A stretch of 48,092 bases of DNA, taken from the NCBI GenBank assembly GCA_009377495.1, contig WHTZ01000050.1, positions 1 through 48,092 of the forward strand, given 5' to 3'. This stretch comes from Luteitalea sp. GTDB taxonomy: Bacteria > Acidobacteriota > Vicinamibacteria > Vicinamibacterales > Vicinamibacteraceae. Below are positions 1-8,623 of the stretch, in pieces. Made by a program: the position numbers and the translations under genes. The notes below the pieces were generated by a model. It saw nothing but the letters and a program-made list of their open reading frames with translations, was not told the DNA's origin and searched no databases. Each line of letters starts with the position of its first letter. The stretch's first letter is position 1.

Positions 1-460
1 CGGATATTCTCTTCCTGCGGGACACAGATGGTGATGGACGAGCCGACCAGCGCCGGCAGATTCCGTCCGCGGACGCGAGGTGTTTCGCAACCTGTGCGCC
101 TCCTGTCATCGGTTGGACCAGAAAGGCTACAACGTTGGCCCCGACCTTGCGGACATGCGCCGCCAGGCGAAGGAAACGATTCTTTACCACATCGTCGTTC
201 CGGAGGCCGAGATCGCCCCGCCGTTCGTCATGTATGTCGCCGAGACCAAAGACGGCCGCACGCTAAGTGGCATCCTGACGAGTGAAACGGCCGCGTCCAT
301 CACCCTGCAAGGGCCGCTGGCCTACGAAGAAACCGTCCGGCGTCATGATCTTGCGCGCCTCGAGGCCCTTCCCGTTTCGCCTATGCCAAGCGGGCTTGAA
401 GCAGCCATGAGCCAACAGGATCTTGCCGATCTCCTCGCCTACCTCCGGGGTGAACAATAG
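1..460 (+). pseudogene. Remnant of PVC-type beta-propeller/heme-binding protein, internally deleted
   Basis: Bases 3 to about 62 in frame 3 encode DILFLRDTDGDGRAD, the propeller motif that in the homologue at 39793-42804 reads DIWYLKDTDNDGEAD. From about 50 to 460 frame 2 encodes the C-terminal c-type heme domain: CASCH (C-x-x-C-H) close after base 95, then GPDL, and an end in SGLEAAMSQQDLADLLAYL, matching PEGLEAVIAPQEMADLLEF in the homologue. In the intact protein these segments lie about 2.1 kb apart, so the middle of the propeller and the HEAT-repeat region are missing and the two parts are out of frame. The gene begins before the window. The C-terminal part could only be expressed from an internal start, without a signal peptide. 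Either a genuine deletion or an assembly join would explain it. Confidence 0.75.
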
Positions 461-524
461 CGACTCGGGACAGTGGACGGTTCCGCGCGCTTTGAAGCGC
501 TCGGGACAGTCGCGTGGAGTATCT

Positions 525-1613
525 ATGGGAATTGTCAAGATGGGTGTCATTGGCTGTGGTGCCATTGCCCAAGTTCACCACATACCCAATCTGTCTGCCC
601 TGCCTGACCTGTTTGAAGTCACTGCGGTTTGTGATGTCTCACGCGGGACAGCCGAGTATATGGCGAAGAAGTGTCATGTGCCGCAAGCGTTCACCGATTA
701 CCGCGAACTGCTCGCCGCCGATGTCGATGCGGTGCTGCTGTGCCAGAGTGATCCCAAGACGCAAGTGGCAGTGGATGCCTTTGGGGCAGGCAAGCATGTG
801 TTTATTGAGAAACCGATGTGCTTCTCGTGGCAAGAAGTGGACCGTATCATTGCGGCCCACGAGCAGGCGGGGACGGTGGGGCAGGTCGGCTATATGAAGG
901 TCTTTGACCCAGCCTATGAGGTTGCGCTGCGCGAAGTGCAAGCAATGGGCGAGATACGCTTTGTCCAGGTCAATCACTTGCACCCGGACAATGGGCTGCA
1001 CCTGCGGCACTTTGATGTGCGTAAGTGTGACGATGTACCCCAGGAGGCTGTGACGGCGCTACAGACCGCGCAGAGGACGGCAGACCTGGAGGCGATTGGC
1101 GATGTGCCGAAATATGTAAATATGGCCTTTCATCTCATGGCTGGCAGCATGATCCATGATCTCTATGGAATGCGCACGATGTTGGGCGCGCCGAGCCGGA
1201 TTGTCAGTTCGGATATCTGGCTGGATGGTCGGGCCGTGACGATGACCTTGGAATATCCCAATGGCGCGCGTTGTGTTGCCAGTTGGGTGGATTTGCCCAA
1301 TTTGTGGGATTTCAAGGAGACGTTAGAGATCTATGGCGATGATAAGCGTGTACTCGTGGGCTATCCCACAGGTTTTTCGCGCGGCATTCTTTCGACGGTG
1401 ACGATTCAGGGCATTGATGACAACGGTGTGACCTATCGTCAAGAGCCTGCCATTGACTGGGAGAGTGCGTTTGTGCGTGAGATACGCCATTTCCATGATT
1501 GTATTGTCAACGCCACAGCCTGCCGCACGCCGGTTGAGTCAGCTAAAGCGGATATTGGATTTATCATCGATGTGATTGAGAATTACAAGGAGCGGATGCT
1601 GACGCCGAGCTAG
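525..1613 (+). CDS. Gfo/Idh/MocA family NAD(P)-dependent oxidoreductase
   Basis: The 362-residue protein starts MGIVKMGVIGCGAIAQVHH, a Rossmann GxGxxA dinucleotide-binding loop at the very N-terminus. FIEKP is the family's conserved EKP, whose lysine takes part in catalysis. The C-terminal half carries the alpha/beta dimerisation domain (SMIHDLYGMR). The family oxidises or reduces sugars, inositols and their derivatives in the cytoplasm. The reading frame is open upstream to 423, but 525 is preferred because GGAG at 516-519 lies 5 nt before this ATG and the fold starts there. It is followed 33 nt later by a sulfatase, suggesting co-transcription in sugar catabolism. The gene looks less GC-rich than its neighbours, with many TAT, ATT and TTT codons. 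Family sure; substrate unknown. Confidence 0.9.
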   Translation: MGIVKMGVIGCGAIAQVHHIPNLSALPDLFEVTAVCDVSRGTAEYMAKKCHVPQAFTDYRELLAADVDAVLLCQSDPKTQVAVDAFGAGKHVFIEKPMCFSWQEVDRIIAAHEQAGTVGQVGYMKVFDPAYEVALREVQAMGEIRFVQVNHLHPDNGLHLRHFDVRKCDDVPQEAVTALQTAQRTADLEAIGDVPKYVNMAFHLMAGSMIHDLYGMRTMLGAPSRIVSSDIWLDGRAVTMTLEYPNGARCVASWVDLPNLWDFKETLEIYGDDKRVLVGYPTGFSRGILSTVTIQGIDDNGVTYRQEPAIDWESAFVREIRHFHDCIVNATACRTPVESAKADIGFIIDVIENYKERMLTPS

Positions 1614-1646
1614 CCTCAGCAAACTTCTCGCGCGTGTTGGAGACTC

Positions 1647-2630
1647 ATGAGTGGACGCAAGCTCTGGCTGGCAGTATGGATGTGTTGCGCTGGCGCGACC
1701 GCAGCGGCGCTGGGCGCCGCCACGCCCGAGCGGCCGAACATTCTCGTGCTCATGGCCGACAACTGGCACTACGAGCACGCGGGTGTGAACGGCAATCCCG
1801 TGGTGAAGACGCCCGTGTTTGACCGGATCGCGCGTGAGGGAGTCCGCTGCACCAATACCTTCGGGCCGGTGCCCTCGTGCGGTCCCACGCGCTCAAGCAT
1901 CGTGACCGGCCGGGCAGCGCATCAGCTCGAAGACCTCGCCAATCATGGGGGAACGTTTTATGGCAAGTTCCGCGTGTTCGTCGACGCGCTCGCCGTGGTC
2001 GGCTATCAGGTGGGCTACTCCGGCAAAGGCTGGGCCCCTGGGATCTATGAGGGCTACGGACGGACGGAGACTCCGCTGGGAAAGCGGTTCGCGACCTTCG
2101 CCGAATTTCTTGACGCGCGCGTGGCGGAGCGGCCGTTCTTCTTCTGGATCGGCGACACGCAAACCGCTCTCCACAGTTGGAAGCCAGGTTCGGGCGCAGG
2201 CGCTGGCATCGATCCGACGAAAGTCCACATACCCAGCTATCTGCCAGATGCGGCCGTGGTGCGTGAGGAAATCACGGATTATCTCGCCTCGGTGCAGAGG
2301 TCCGACACGGCGTTCGGTCAGGCCATCGCCCTGCTGGAGGCGCGGGGCGAGCTCGACAACACCATCATCATTTACACCAGCGACAATGGGTGGCAGATGC
2401 CCAACGGCCTCGGCAATCTCTATGATGCCGGTACGCATGTCCCGATGGCCGTCCGATGGCCGGGACGGGTGCGGCCGGGGCGTGTCATCGATGACTTCAT
2501 CTCGCTCACCGACCTTGCTCCCACGATTCTCGACATGGCCGGGCTTTATCCGTGGCCGGAGATGACCGGCCGCAGCGTCGTCGATGTGCTCACCGGCCGG
2601 CCCAGCGCGGTCGCGCGCGATTCCGTGTGA
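1647..2630 (+). CDS. Type I sulfatase, C-terminally truncated
   Basis: A signal peptide (hydrophobic to about residue 24) is followed by PNILVLMADN (first metal ligands, D-N instead of the usual D-D). C78-G-P-T-R fits the formylglycine-generating C-x-P-x-R motif, and YTSDNG carries the second metal pair. Type I sulfatases hydrolyse sulfate esters in the periplasm using formylglycine and calcium. The protein is 327 residues against a usual 450-550. It stops at PSAVARDSV, exactly where a minus-strand TonB receptor fragment begins, so the C-terminal subdomain is missing. GGAG at 1639-1642 supports the start. It resembles the sulfatase at 3128-4822 in layout (the A-x-L-L-A/E-x-x-G-E-L-x-N-T region and short core). 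Activity is doubtful without the C-terminal domain. Confidence 0.85.
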   Translation: MSGRKLWLAVWMCCAGATAAALGAATPERPNILVLMADNWHYEHAGVNGNPVVKTPVFDRIAREGVRCTNTFGPVPSCGPTRSSIVTGRAAHQLEDLANHGGTFYGKFRVFVDALAVVGYQVGYSGKGWAPGIYEGYGRTETPLGKRFATFAEFLDARVAERPFFFWIGDTQTALHSWKPGSGAGAGIDPTKVHIPSYLPDAAVVREEITDYLASVQRSDTAFGQAIALLEARGELDNTIIIYTSDNGWQMPNGLGNLYDAGTHVPMAVRWPGRVRPGRVIDDFISLTDLAPTILDMAGLYPWPEMTGRSVVDVLTGRPSAVARDSV

Positions 2631-2636
2631 ACCCAA

Positions 2637-3118
2637 AGTTGTTGCTCAAATCCTCCGGTCCTCCACGATTCGGCACTGGAAGATACAGGTCATTGACTCG
2701 CTGCGAGACCGGATTGATGCGGCCTGCGGGTATGGTGTTGTTTGGAAAGAGCTCACCGGTTAGAGGGTCAGTGATAGTAATGGGGTCGGGCAGCCCAAGC
2801 AGCTGAGAGAAATCGCCAGTCCGCATCCGTTCGATCGGGACATCACGGAGGTAAAACTGTTCACTTGGAACCTTCAGGATGTTGACTGAGGCGTAGAAGA
2901 ACGTTCTGTCCTTGAGGATTGGCCCTGAGGAACTGGGCACTGATTGTGTGGATGAGCGTCCTTGGCTTTGTCCTCTTCGAAGAATTCTCTGGCCTTCAGG
3001 GCTGATTCAGGTTCCAGTAGAGCAGACGGCCATGGAAGTCATTGGCCGCGGACTTGGTGATCATGTTCATATACCGGACGCGGGCAGGATCGGGTTGTGA
3101 ATCGATATCGGCCCGGAG
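2637..3118 (-). pseudogene. Internal fragment of a TonB-dependent receptor, frameshifted
   Basis: Read on the minus strand, three successive frames give consecutive pieces of an Oar-like receptor: RVRYMNMITKSAANDFHG, then ALKAREFFEEDKAKDAHP, then SSSGPILKDRTFFYASVN through TGDFSQLL to NNTIPAGRINPVSQRV. They correspond to VNVITKSGGNAFQG, DAKNFFTNLAG and GGPILPNRLFFFANHEG...NGDFSDTV...NNRIPPELM in the complete receptors of this window. At least two frameshifts and the loss of both ends make it non-functional. It is not a piece of the four near-identical receptors; its sequence is closer to a generic Oar-type paralogue. It separates two plus-strand sulfatases and its edges coincide with the truncated end of the first and the ribosome-binding site of the second. 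Confidence 0.85.
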
Positions 3119-3127
3119 ATGACCATC

Positions 3128-4822
3128 ATGATGAGAGCTTTGGGAGCGCTCGCCCTCGCCGCGCTCGCGTGGGGTGTCCACGGCTGCTCGGCACAGGCTC
3201 CCCCGGCCGAGCGGCCCAATATCCTCTTCGCCTTCGCCGACGACTGGGGACGGCATGCCAGCATCTATGCTGAGGTGGATGGACCCGGGTCGCCGAACGA
3301 CGTGATCCATACGCCGCACTTCGACCGTGTGGCGCGGGAGGGCGTGTTGTTTCGGCATGCCTTCACGAATGCGCCATCCTGCACGCCGTCTCGTAGTGCG
3401 TTGTTGTCGGGGCAACACTTCTGGCGGACCGGACGTGGAGCGATCCTCGTCGGGGCGGTCTGGGACGACGCGATCCCCACATACCCGCTGTTACTCCGCG
3501 AGGCGGGCTATCACATCGGCAAGATGTACAAGGTGTGGAGCCCCGGCAGCCCGGTCGATGCCCCGTACGGCGGGCAACAGTTCGCCTACGAGCAAGCCGG
3601 CCGGCGGTTCAACCAGTTCTCCCAGCACGTCACGCAAATGGTCCGGGAGGGCATGACGGTCGATGCCGCCAAGGAAGCGCTCTATGACGAAGTGATAGCT
3701 AACGTCGATGCCTTTCTCGCCGACCGCGAGCCGGGCCAGCCGTTCTGTTTTTGGTTCGGGCCGACCAACGTGCATCGGAAGTGGATTCGCGGATCTGGCA
3801 AGGCGCTCTGGGGGATCGACCCGGACGAACTGGAGGGGAGGCTCCCCCCCTTCCTTCCAGACGTGCCCGCCGTACGGGAGGACCTGGCCGATTACTTCGG
3901 TGAGATTCGGGCCTTCGATGAAGCGCTGGGTCGGCTGCTCGCCAAGCTCGAAGAGATCGGCGAATTAGAGAACACGCTGGTCGTGGCGAGCGGCGACCAC
4001 GGCGCCCCAGGTTTTCCGCATGGCAAGACCAACCTGTACGACTTCGGGACGGCCGTGCCGCTGGCCGTCCGCTGGGGCGATCGAGTCGGCTCGCTCAGCA
4101 GGCGGCCGGGCGACGGGCGGCGTGACTCGGATGCACGCGGGGGCCGCGTCGTCGATGATCTCGTCACGCTGACAGACCTCGCACCGACGTTTCTCGAGGT
4201 CGCTGGGGTGTCCATCCCGGACACGATGAGGGGACTGAGCCTCGTCGCGCTGCTGCAGTCGGACAAGTCGGGTCAGGTTGACCCCCAGCGGACCGCGGTC
4301 CTTACGGGCCGTGAACGCCACGTCGAGAACGCCCGTGCTGACTACACCCCGTATCCGCAGCGGGCGATCCGTACCCCCGAGCACCTCTACATCATCAACT
4401 TCCGCCCGGACCGCTGGCCGGCGGGAGACCCCTATCGACTCGACGGCGACAATCCACCCACGGCAGAAGAGATCACCGAGGTGACCCGCAGCACACTCCC
4501 CGATGAAGACGCTGGCCCCACAAAGGCGTGGCTCGTCGGCCAGCGCGAGACGGCCCAGTGGAGGCCGCTCTACGAGCTTGCCTACGGCAAACGTCCTCGC
4601 GAGGAGTTGTACGTCCTGGCGGACGATCCGCAGCAGGTCCACAATGTCGCCGACGACCCACGCTACGAGCAGGTCCGCCGCGAGCTCCATGAGCGATTGA
4701 TGGTGGAGCTGAAGCGCACGGGTGACCCGCGCGTCATCGACAACGGCGCGTATTTCGAGACGCCTCCGCTCGCCGGTCCACTCACCGACAATCCCGCCGG
4801 CAAGCCGCGCGCACGAGAATGA
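3128..4822 (+). CDS. Type I sulfatase, lipoprotein-like
   Basis: The N-terminus MMRALGALALAALAWGVHGC is a signal peptide ending in a cysteine that may be lipidated (the lipobox is imperfect: V-H-G-C). Then come PNILFAFADDWG (metal D-D), C85-T-P-S-R (classical formylglycine site), the GKMYKVWSPG lysine region, and VVASGDHGAPG (second metal pair, D-H). About 564 residues, full length. GGAG at 3115-3118 is too close for the ATG at 3119 and well placed for 3128, so 3128 is chosen; 3131 is also possible. The C-terminus has the usual LYVLADDPQQVHNVADDP element. It lies upstream of TonB receptor copy 1, separated by that receptor's leader. It belongs to the heparan/glucosamine-like branch by general appearance, but substrate cannot be assigned. 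Confidence 0.9.
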   Translation: MMRALGALALAALAWGVHGCSAQAPPAERPNILFAFADDWGRHASIYAEVDGPGSPNDVIHTPHFDRVAREGVLFRHAFTNAPSCTPSRSALLSGQHFWRTGRGAILVGAVWDDAIPTYPLLLREAGYHIGKMYKVWSPGSPVDAPYGGQQFAYEQAGRRFNQFSQHVTQMVREGMTVDAAKEALYDEVIANVDAFLADREPGQPFCFWFGPTNVHRKWIRGSGKALWGIDPDELEGRLPPFLPDVPAVREDLADYFGEIRAFDEALGRLLAKLEEIGELENTLVVASGDHGAPGFPHGKTNLYDFGTAVPLAVRWGDRVGSLSRRPGDGRRDSDARGGRVVDDLVTLTDLAPTFLEVAGVSIPDTMRGLSLVALLQSDKSGQVDPQRTAVLTGRERHVENARADYTPYPQRAIRTPEHLYIINFRPDRWPAGDPYRLDGDNPPTAEEITEVTRSTLPDEDAGPTKAWLVGQRETAQWRPLYELAYGKRPREELYVLADDPQQVHNVADDPRYEQVRRELHERLMVELKRTGDPRVIDNGAYFETPPLAGPLTDNPAGKPRARE

Positions 4823-5110
4823 CGGGGACCTACCGAGACCGGTTCGAGCTTCGCACTATCCGCATCAGGGAATTGTAGAGAAACCTGCCGACTCCCATCG
4901 CCTCAATTTATCTCGGAGCCGGAAGAGCCGATGCTTTTAGGTCTGAGCCTTAATCTGTCTCAGATTGATACATGTGGAGTCAAAGAGTTCTAATTGTGGG
5001 AACAGTTGGTCTTTGTTTATATTCGCAAAATGGTGGAGACACATGGCCGGCACCGGCACGGGGAGCATTTCGTCGATGCGCGGTGGATGAGGGGCGGAGG
5101 TGCGTACAAA
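4823..5110 (+). other. Intergenic leader of TonB receptor copy 1
   Basis: No convincing gene. Bases about 4935-5060 are clearly related to the stretch preceding receptor copy 2 (about 10060-10165): both contain CTGTCT, a TTCTAAT-GGGAAC stretch, a TTGTCTAT/TTGTTTAT stretch and GACACATGG. The leader was therefore duplicated with the receptor. GGAGG at about 5096-5100 is the ribosome-binding site for the TTG start at 5111. Confidence 0.6.
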
Positions 5111-8100
5111 TTGGTACGTCATGTTCTAGCGGACCGCGGCCAGGGCCGCGCTCCCCGACGCTCGCTCGACGCACCGAAACTTGCCTCAAAGAGTCAAGTT
5201 TTCCGTGCCTCAAGGGTTCTGGTAGGAGTGTGGTGGAGTGCCGTGAGTGTCTTGGTAAGTGTGACGCCCCTCTACGGACAGGTCCAGACGACCACGGCCA
5301 TCATGGGGACGGTGCGGGATGCCACCGGTGCCGTCTTGCCGGGCGTGACGGTCACGATTGTGCACGAAGCGACCGGCGTGAGCCGGGAGCGCGTGACGAA
5401 TGACGCCGGGGACTATTCGTTTCAGTCGCTGCAGCCGGGGACCTATACGATCCGGGCGGAGCTGGAGGGATTTCGGCCCGCCGTGATTACGGACCGAGAG
5501 GCATTGGTCGCGATCCCGGCGGAGGTCGATATTCGCCTCGAGCTGGGCGACGTCAGCGAAGAGATCACCATCTCGGCGGCGGGGGCGGAGCTGCTCAATA
5601 CCACCACGGCGGAACTGGCCACGACCATCGACGAGCAGTTGGTGGACAACATGCCCACCGAATCGCGCAATTACTTTGATGTGCTGGCCTTGGCGCCAAA
5701 TACGTCGCCCCAATATCTCAGCATGGGGAATCTGACGTTTGGCCAGCATTCCTTGCGGCGTGTGACTGCGGCCGGCAGCTTCGAGTCCTCGGGCGTCCTG
5801 GCGGGCGGCCAGCGCGACTCGTCGTCGAATGTCTCGATTGATGGATCCGATGCGTCGCTGGCCATCTACAGCCAGAACGTCAATATTCTCTCGTCCGCGA
5901 TGGTGAAAGAGCTGCGGCTGCAGACGGCCAGCATGAGTGCGGAGTTTGGCAGCGGGGTGAATGCGGTCAATGTCATTACCAAGAGTGGCGGCAACGCCTT
6001 TCAGGGTGAGGGGTTCTGGGAACACCGCAACGACAATCTCGACGCGAAGAACTTCTTTACGAACCTGGCCGGTGAAACCCTGCCCGAATACAAACGGAAC
6101 AAGTGGGGCGGCTCGCTGGGCGGGCCCATCCTGCCCAACAGGCTCTTCTTTTTTGCCAATCATGAGGGGTCGCGGCTGCGCCAGGCGGTCCAGGGCGATG
6201 CCAGAGTCCCCACAGCCGCCGAACGCAACGGCGACTTCTCGGACACCGTCCTGCCAGCGCCGGATGGCGGGACGCAGCCGGCCCCCCAGCTGTTCAATCC
6301 GTTGGACTTCGACCCCGCGACGGGGCTGCGCACGCCCTTCCCGAATAACCGGATTCCTCCCGAGCTGATGGCCTCCGAGATCCAACCGATCCTGGAATTC
6401 ACACCCTTGCCTAATACCGTCATCGATGGGGTGCCGCGGTTCTCGGGGACGACGCGGACCACCATCGACGAGGACCAGTTCAGCGTGCGGCTCGACTGGC
6501 ACCAGAGTGCCGACACGACGGTGTGGGGCCGCTATACGTATGCCCGGCGAGACGCGGCGGAACAGGGACTTCTGGGATCGTTGACGGGGGAGTCGACCCC
6601 CAGCCGCACCCGGGATATCGTGGTGAACTGGAGCGAAGTCGTCGGCCCCACGCTCATCAATGATCTATCTGTGTCCTACGCGCGTCCTACCTGGGGCATT
6701 GGCCGCCCCCTCGATGTCCCGGATGTGGCGGCACTCGCCGGCTTCGCAAACACGTCCAGTCTCCCTGGCAGCCCGACACTCCAAGGTTCGGAGCTCGCCA
6801 TCGGCACGTCGGGACTCTTTACCTGGGCGCCGGTTCAGAACACGTATCAGCTCAAAGACGACGTGACCTGGACCAAAGGCAAGCACAATTTGAAGACGGG
6901 CTTCCAGGTCACGGAGCGGCGTTTGTTTTTCCCGCAGCAGTCTAACGACAAGGGACGTATCGTGTTTGAAAACACGTTTACTCGCGCCTGCCCCCAGGGC
7001 AACGAGATGTGCGATGACGCACGGCAGGCTGCTGGGCTGCCCGTCGGGGGTCTCAGCTTTGCCGACATGCTCTTGGGGTTCCCGGTCCTAACGCAAATCG
7101 AATTCAGAGAGGTGGAGTGGGCCGGGAGACAGACGTACTGGGCGGGGTATGTCCAGGATAGTTGGCGGCTTCACGACCGCTTGACGCTCAATCTTGGCCT
7201 GCGCGTGGAGCGGTGGGGGCCCTGGCGCCTGCCTCGTCATACCGCGACCGGCTTTGATTTCGCGCCGCCGGGCCGGGTGCTCTTTGCGCTGCAGGATCCG
7301 TTGGACGCATTCGAGCCGGCCACGGGTCTTGGCAAGAACGCGGCCCTGAGCGGAGACATTCCCGAGCATGGCTATGACCACCCGGATGTGAATGTCGCAC
7401 CCCGGATCGGGTTTTCGTTTCGCGCCACGGAGAACACCGTGGTTCGGGCTGGCAGCGGGATCTTCTACGCCGGTAATCTCAATACCAATCAAGTCTCCGC
7501 GATGCAACAGCAGGGCGGGCTCTTTACCTTCCGCGATCAGCAGTTCGTCGATGTGAGTGAGCAGGTTCCGCCAATCGATGTCCGAAATCTCTTTCCCCGG
7601 TCCCAAGCGGGCGCCATTCCCCAGGCCTTCGAAGATCCGCCGGCCGTGGTACTAACCCTACCCCAGGGAGAATTAGACACGCCGACCGTGTATCAATGGT
7701 CACTCAGCGTTCAGCATCGTGTTCACCCCCGGTGGTCCGTGAACCTTGACTATCTCGGATCACATACCATTCACAATAGTCAGCGTGTCGACTTGAACGC
7801 TCCCCTCCTGCCTCAAGGCGATCTGGCCGACGTACCCCTGCAGGAGCGCCGGCCGCTTCCAGGGTGGGGGCGCATTGAGAGTCGGGTCCCGTGGGGGTGG
7901 TCCAAGTATCACTCGGCCACCTTCGGTGTGACCAACCGGCAATGGCACGGTCTGACTTTGAGATCGAGCCTCACCTGGTCCAAGAACCTCCAGTCGAGCA
8001 CCAGCGTTATCGGCGGTGGTGGTGACCTGGGGAGCTGGGACTTTCGAAATTTTGATCTCTGGGCCGGGCGGTCGAATTTTGTGCCGACCGTCCGGTCGAT

Positions 8101-8614
8101 CACCGGGTGGACCTATGAGCTCCCGTGGGGTCACGGTCGGACGTTCCCGTTGAGCGGCGTGATGAACCAGATTTTGGGGGGCTGGAACCTCAGTGGGAAA
8201 GCGGAATTCTCTGACGGCGCTCCGGTCACCGTCACCACGAACGACAACACCGGAAGCGCCCTGGAAGTTCAACACGCCGATCGCCTTCCCGGCTGCGACT
8301 TGACGGACGCTGCGGAGGATCGGTTTGAGTGGTTCAACACCAGTTGTTTCGCGCAACCGGCGTTTGGAACGTTTGGGACCGGGTCCGCTGGCCTGATCAA
8401 CGCCCCGGGGATTAACAACCTCGACCTGCGGATCGGGAAAGTGTTTCCCGTCTCCGGCACCGCGCGCATGGAGTTATTGGCCAGCTTCTTCAACGCCTTG
8501 AATCACACCCAGTTGGGAAACCCTGTTACGAATCTCCAGAGCCCCAGTTTTGGGAGGATCGGCAGTGCGCGTCCGGCACGCCAGATCAACGTCGAATTGC
8601 GACTCATCTTTTGA
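5111..8614 (+). CDS. TonB-dependent receptor, Oar-like (copy 1)
   Basis: A 1167-residue outer-membrane receptor. In order: an unusually long signal peptide (hydrophobic VLVGVWWSAVSVLVSVTPLYG), a carboxypeptidase-regulatory-like domain (GTVRDATGAVLPGVTVTI...GDYSFQSLQPGTYTI), a plug domain (VSIDGSDASLAIYSQN, ELRLQTASMSAEFG, NVITKSGGNAFQG), and a beta-barrel ending in INVELRLIF, whose final Phe is the outer-membrane insertion signal. The family takes up oligosaccharides or peptides with TonB energy. The start is read as TTG 5111, because the equivalent codon in copy 2 is ATG and GGAGG precedes it by 10 nt; the frame is open to 4994. A 93-bp element is inserted in frame after codon 6. It is about 80% identical by eye to copies 2, 4 and 5. 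A sulfatase follows after 9 nt. Confidence 0.92.
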   Translation: MVRHVLADRGQGRAPRRSLDAPKLASKSQVFRASRVLVGVWWSAVSVLVSVTPLYGQVQTTTAIMGTVRDATGAVLPGVTVTIVHEATGVSRERVTNDAGDYSFQSLQPGTYTIRAELEGFRPAVITDREALVAIPAEVDIRLELGDVSEEITISAAGAELLNTTTAELATTIDEQLVDNMPTESRNYFDVLALAPNTSPQYLSMGNLTFGQHSLRRVTAAGSFESSGVLAGGQRDSSSNVSIDGSDASLAIYSQNVNILSSAMVKELRLQTASMSAEFGSGVNAVNVITKSGGNAFQGEGFWEHRNDNLDAKNFFTNLAGETLPEYKRNKWGGSLGGPILPNRLFFFANHEGSRLRQAVQGDARVPTAAERNGDFSDTVLPAPDGGTQPAPQLFNPLDFDPATGLRTPFPNNRIPPELMASEIQPILEFTPLPNTVIDGVPRFSGTTRTTIDEDQFSVRLDWHQSADTTVWGRYTYARRDAAEQGLLGSLTGESTPSRTRDIVVNWSEVVGPTLINDLSVSYARPTWGIGRPLDVPDVAALAGFANTSSLPGSPTLQGSELAIGTSGLFTWAPVQNTYQLKDDVTWTKGKHNLKTGFQVTERRLFFPQQSNDKGRIVFENTFTRACPQGNEMCDDARQAAGLPVGGLSFADMLLGFPVLTQIEFREVEWAGRQTYWAGYVQDSWRLHDRLTLNLGLRVERWGPWRLPRHTATGFDFAPPGRVLFALQDPLDAFEPATGLGKNAALSGDIPEHGYDHPDVNVAPRIGFSFRATENTVVRAGSGIFYAGNLNTNQVSAMQQQGGLFTFRDQQFVDVSEQVPPIDVRNLFPRSQAGAIPQAFEDPPAVVLTLPQGELDTPTVYQWSLSVQHRVHPRWSVNLDYLGSHTIHNSQRVDLNAPLLPQGDLADVPLQERRPLPGWGRIESRVPWGWSKYHSATFGVTNRQWHGLTLRSSLTWSKNLQSSTSVIGGGGDLGSWDFRNFDLWAGRSNFVPTVRSITGWTYELPWGHGRTFPLSGVMNQILGGWNLSGKAEFSDGAPVTVTTNDNTGSALEVQHADRLPGCDLTDAAEDRFEWFNTSCFAQPAFGTFGTGSAGLINAPGINNLDLRIGKVFPVSGTARMELLASFFNALNHTQLGNPVTNLQSPSFGRIGSARPARQINVELRLIF
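5128..5220 (+). repeat. 93-bp palindromic element in frame in signal peptide (copy A1)
   Basis: The insertion lies between two copies of GTTCT (5123-5127 and 5216-5220). Its core CGCGGCCAGGGCCGCG folds as a hairpin whose stem extends outward to GGA/TCC with one mismatch. It is exactly 31 codons long, open in the receptor frame, and adds a basic stretch (DRGQGRAPRRSL) before the hydrophobic core. Removing it with one GTTCT restores MVRHVLVGVWW-like sequence (TTG first), which aligns with MTRHIFVGVSW of copy 4, which lacks the element. Confidence 0.85.
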
Positions 8615-8623
8615 CGGCACACT

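Noticed and set aside
1893..2636. Antisense open frame opposite the truncated sulfatase
   Set aside because: Overlaps a clear sulfatase with catalytic motifs; the antisense product shows no domain.
5210..6502. Long antisense open frame (430 codons) opposite TonB copy 1, with counterparts opposite copies 2, 4 and 5
   Set aside because: It mirrors the highly conserved receptor sequence and GC-rich codon bias; composition is Arg/Gln-rich with no recognisable domain or ribosome-binding site.
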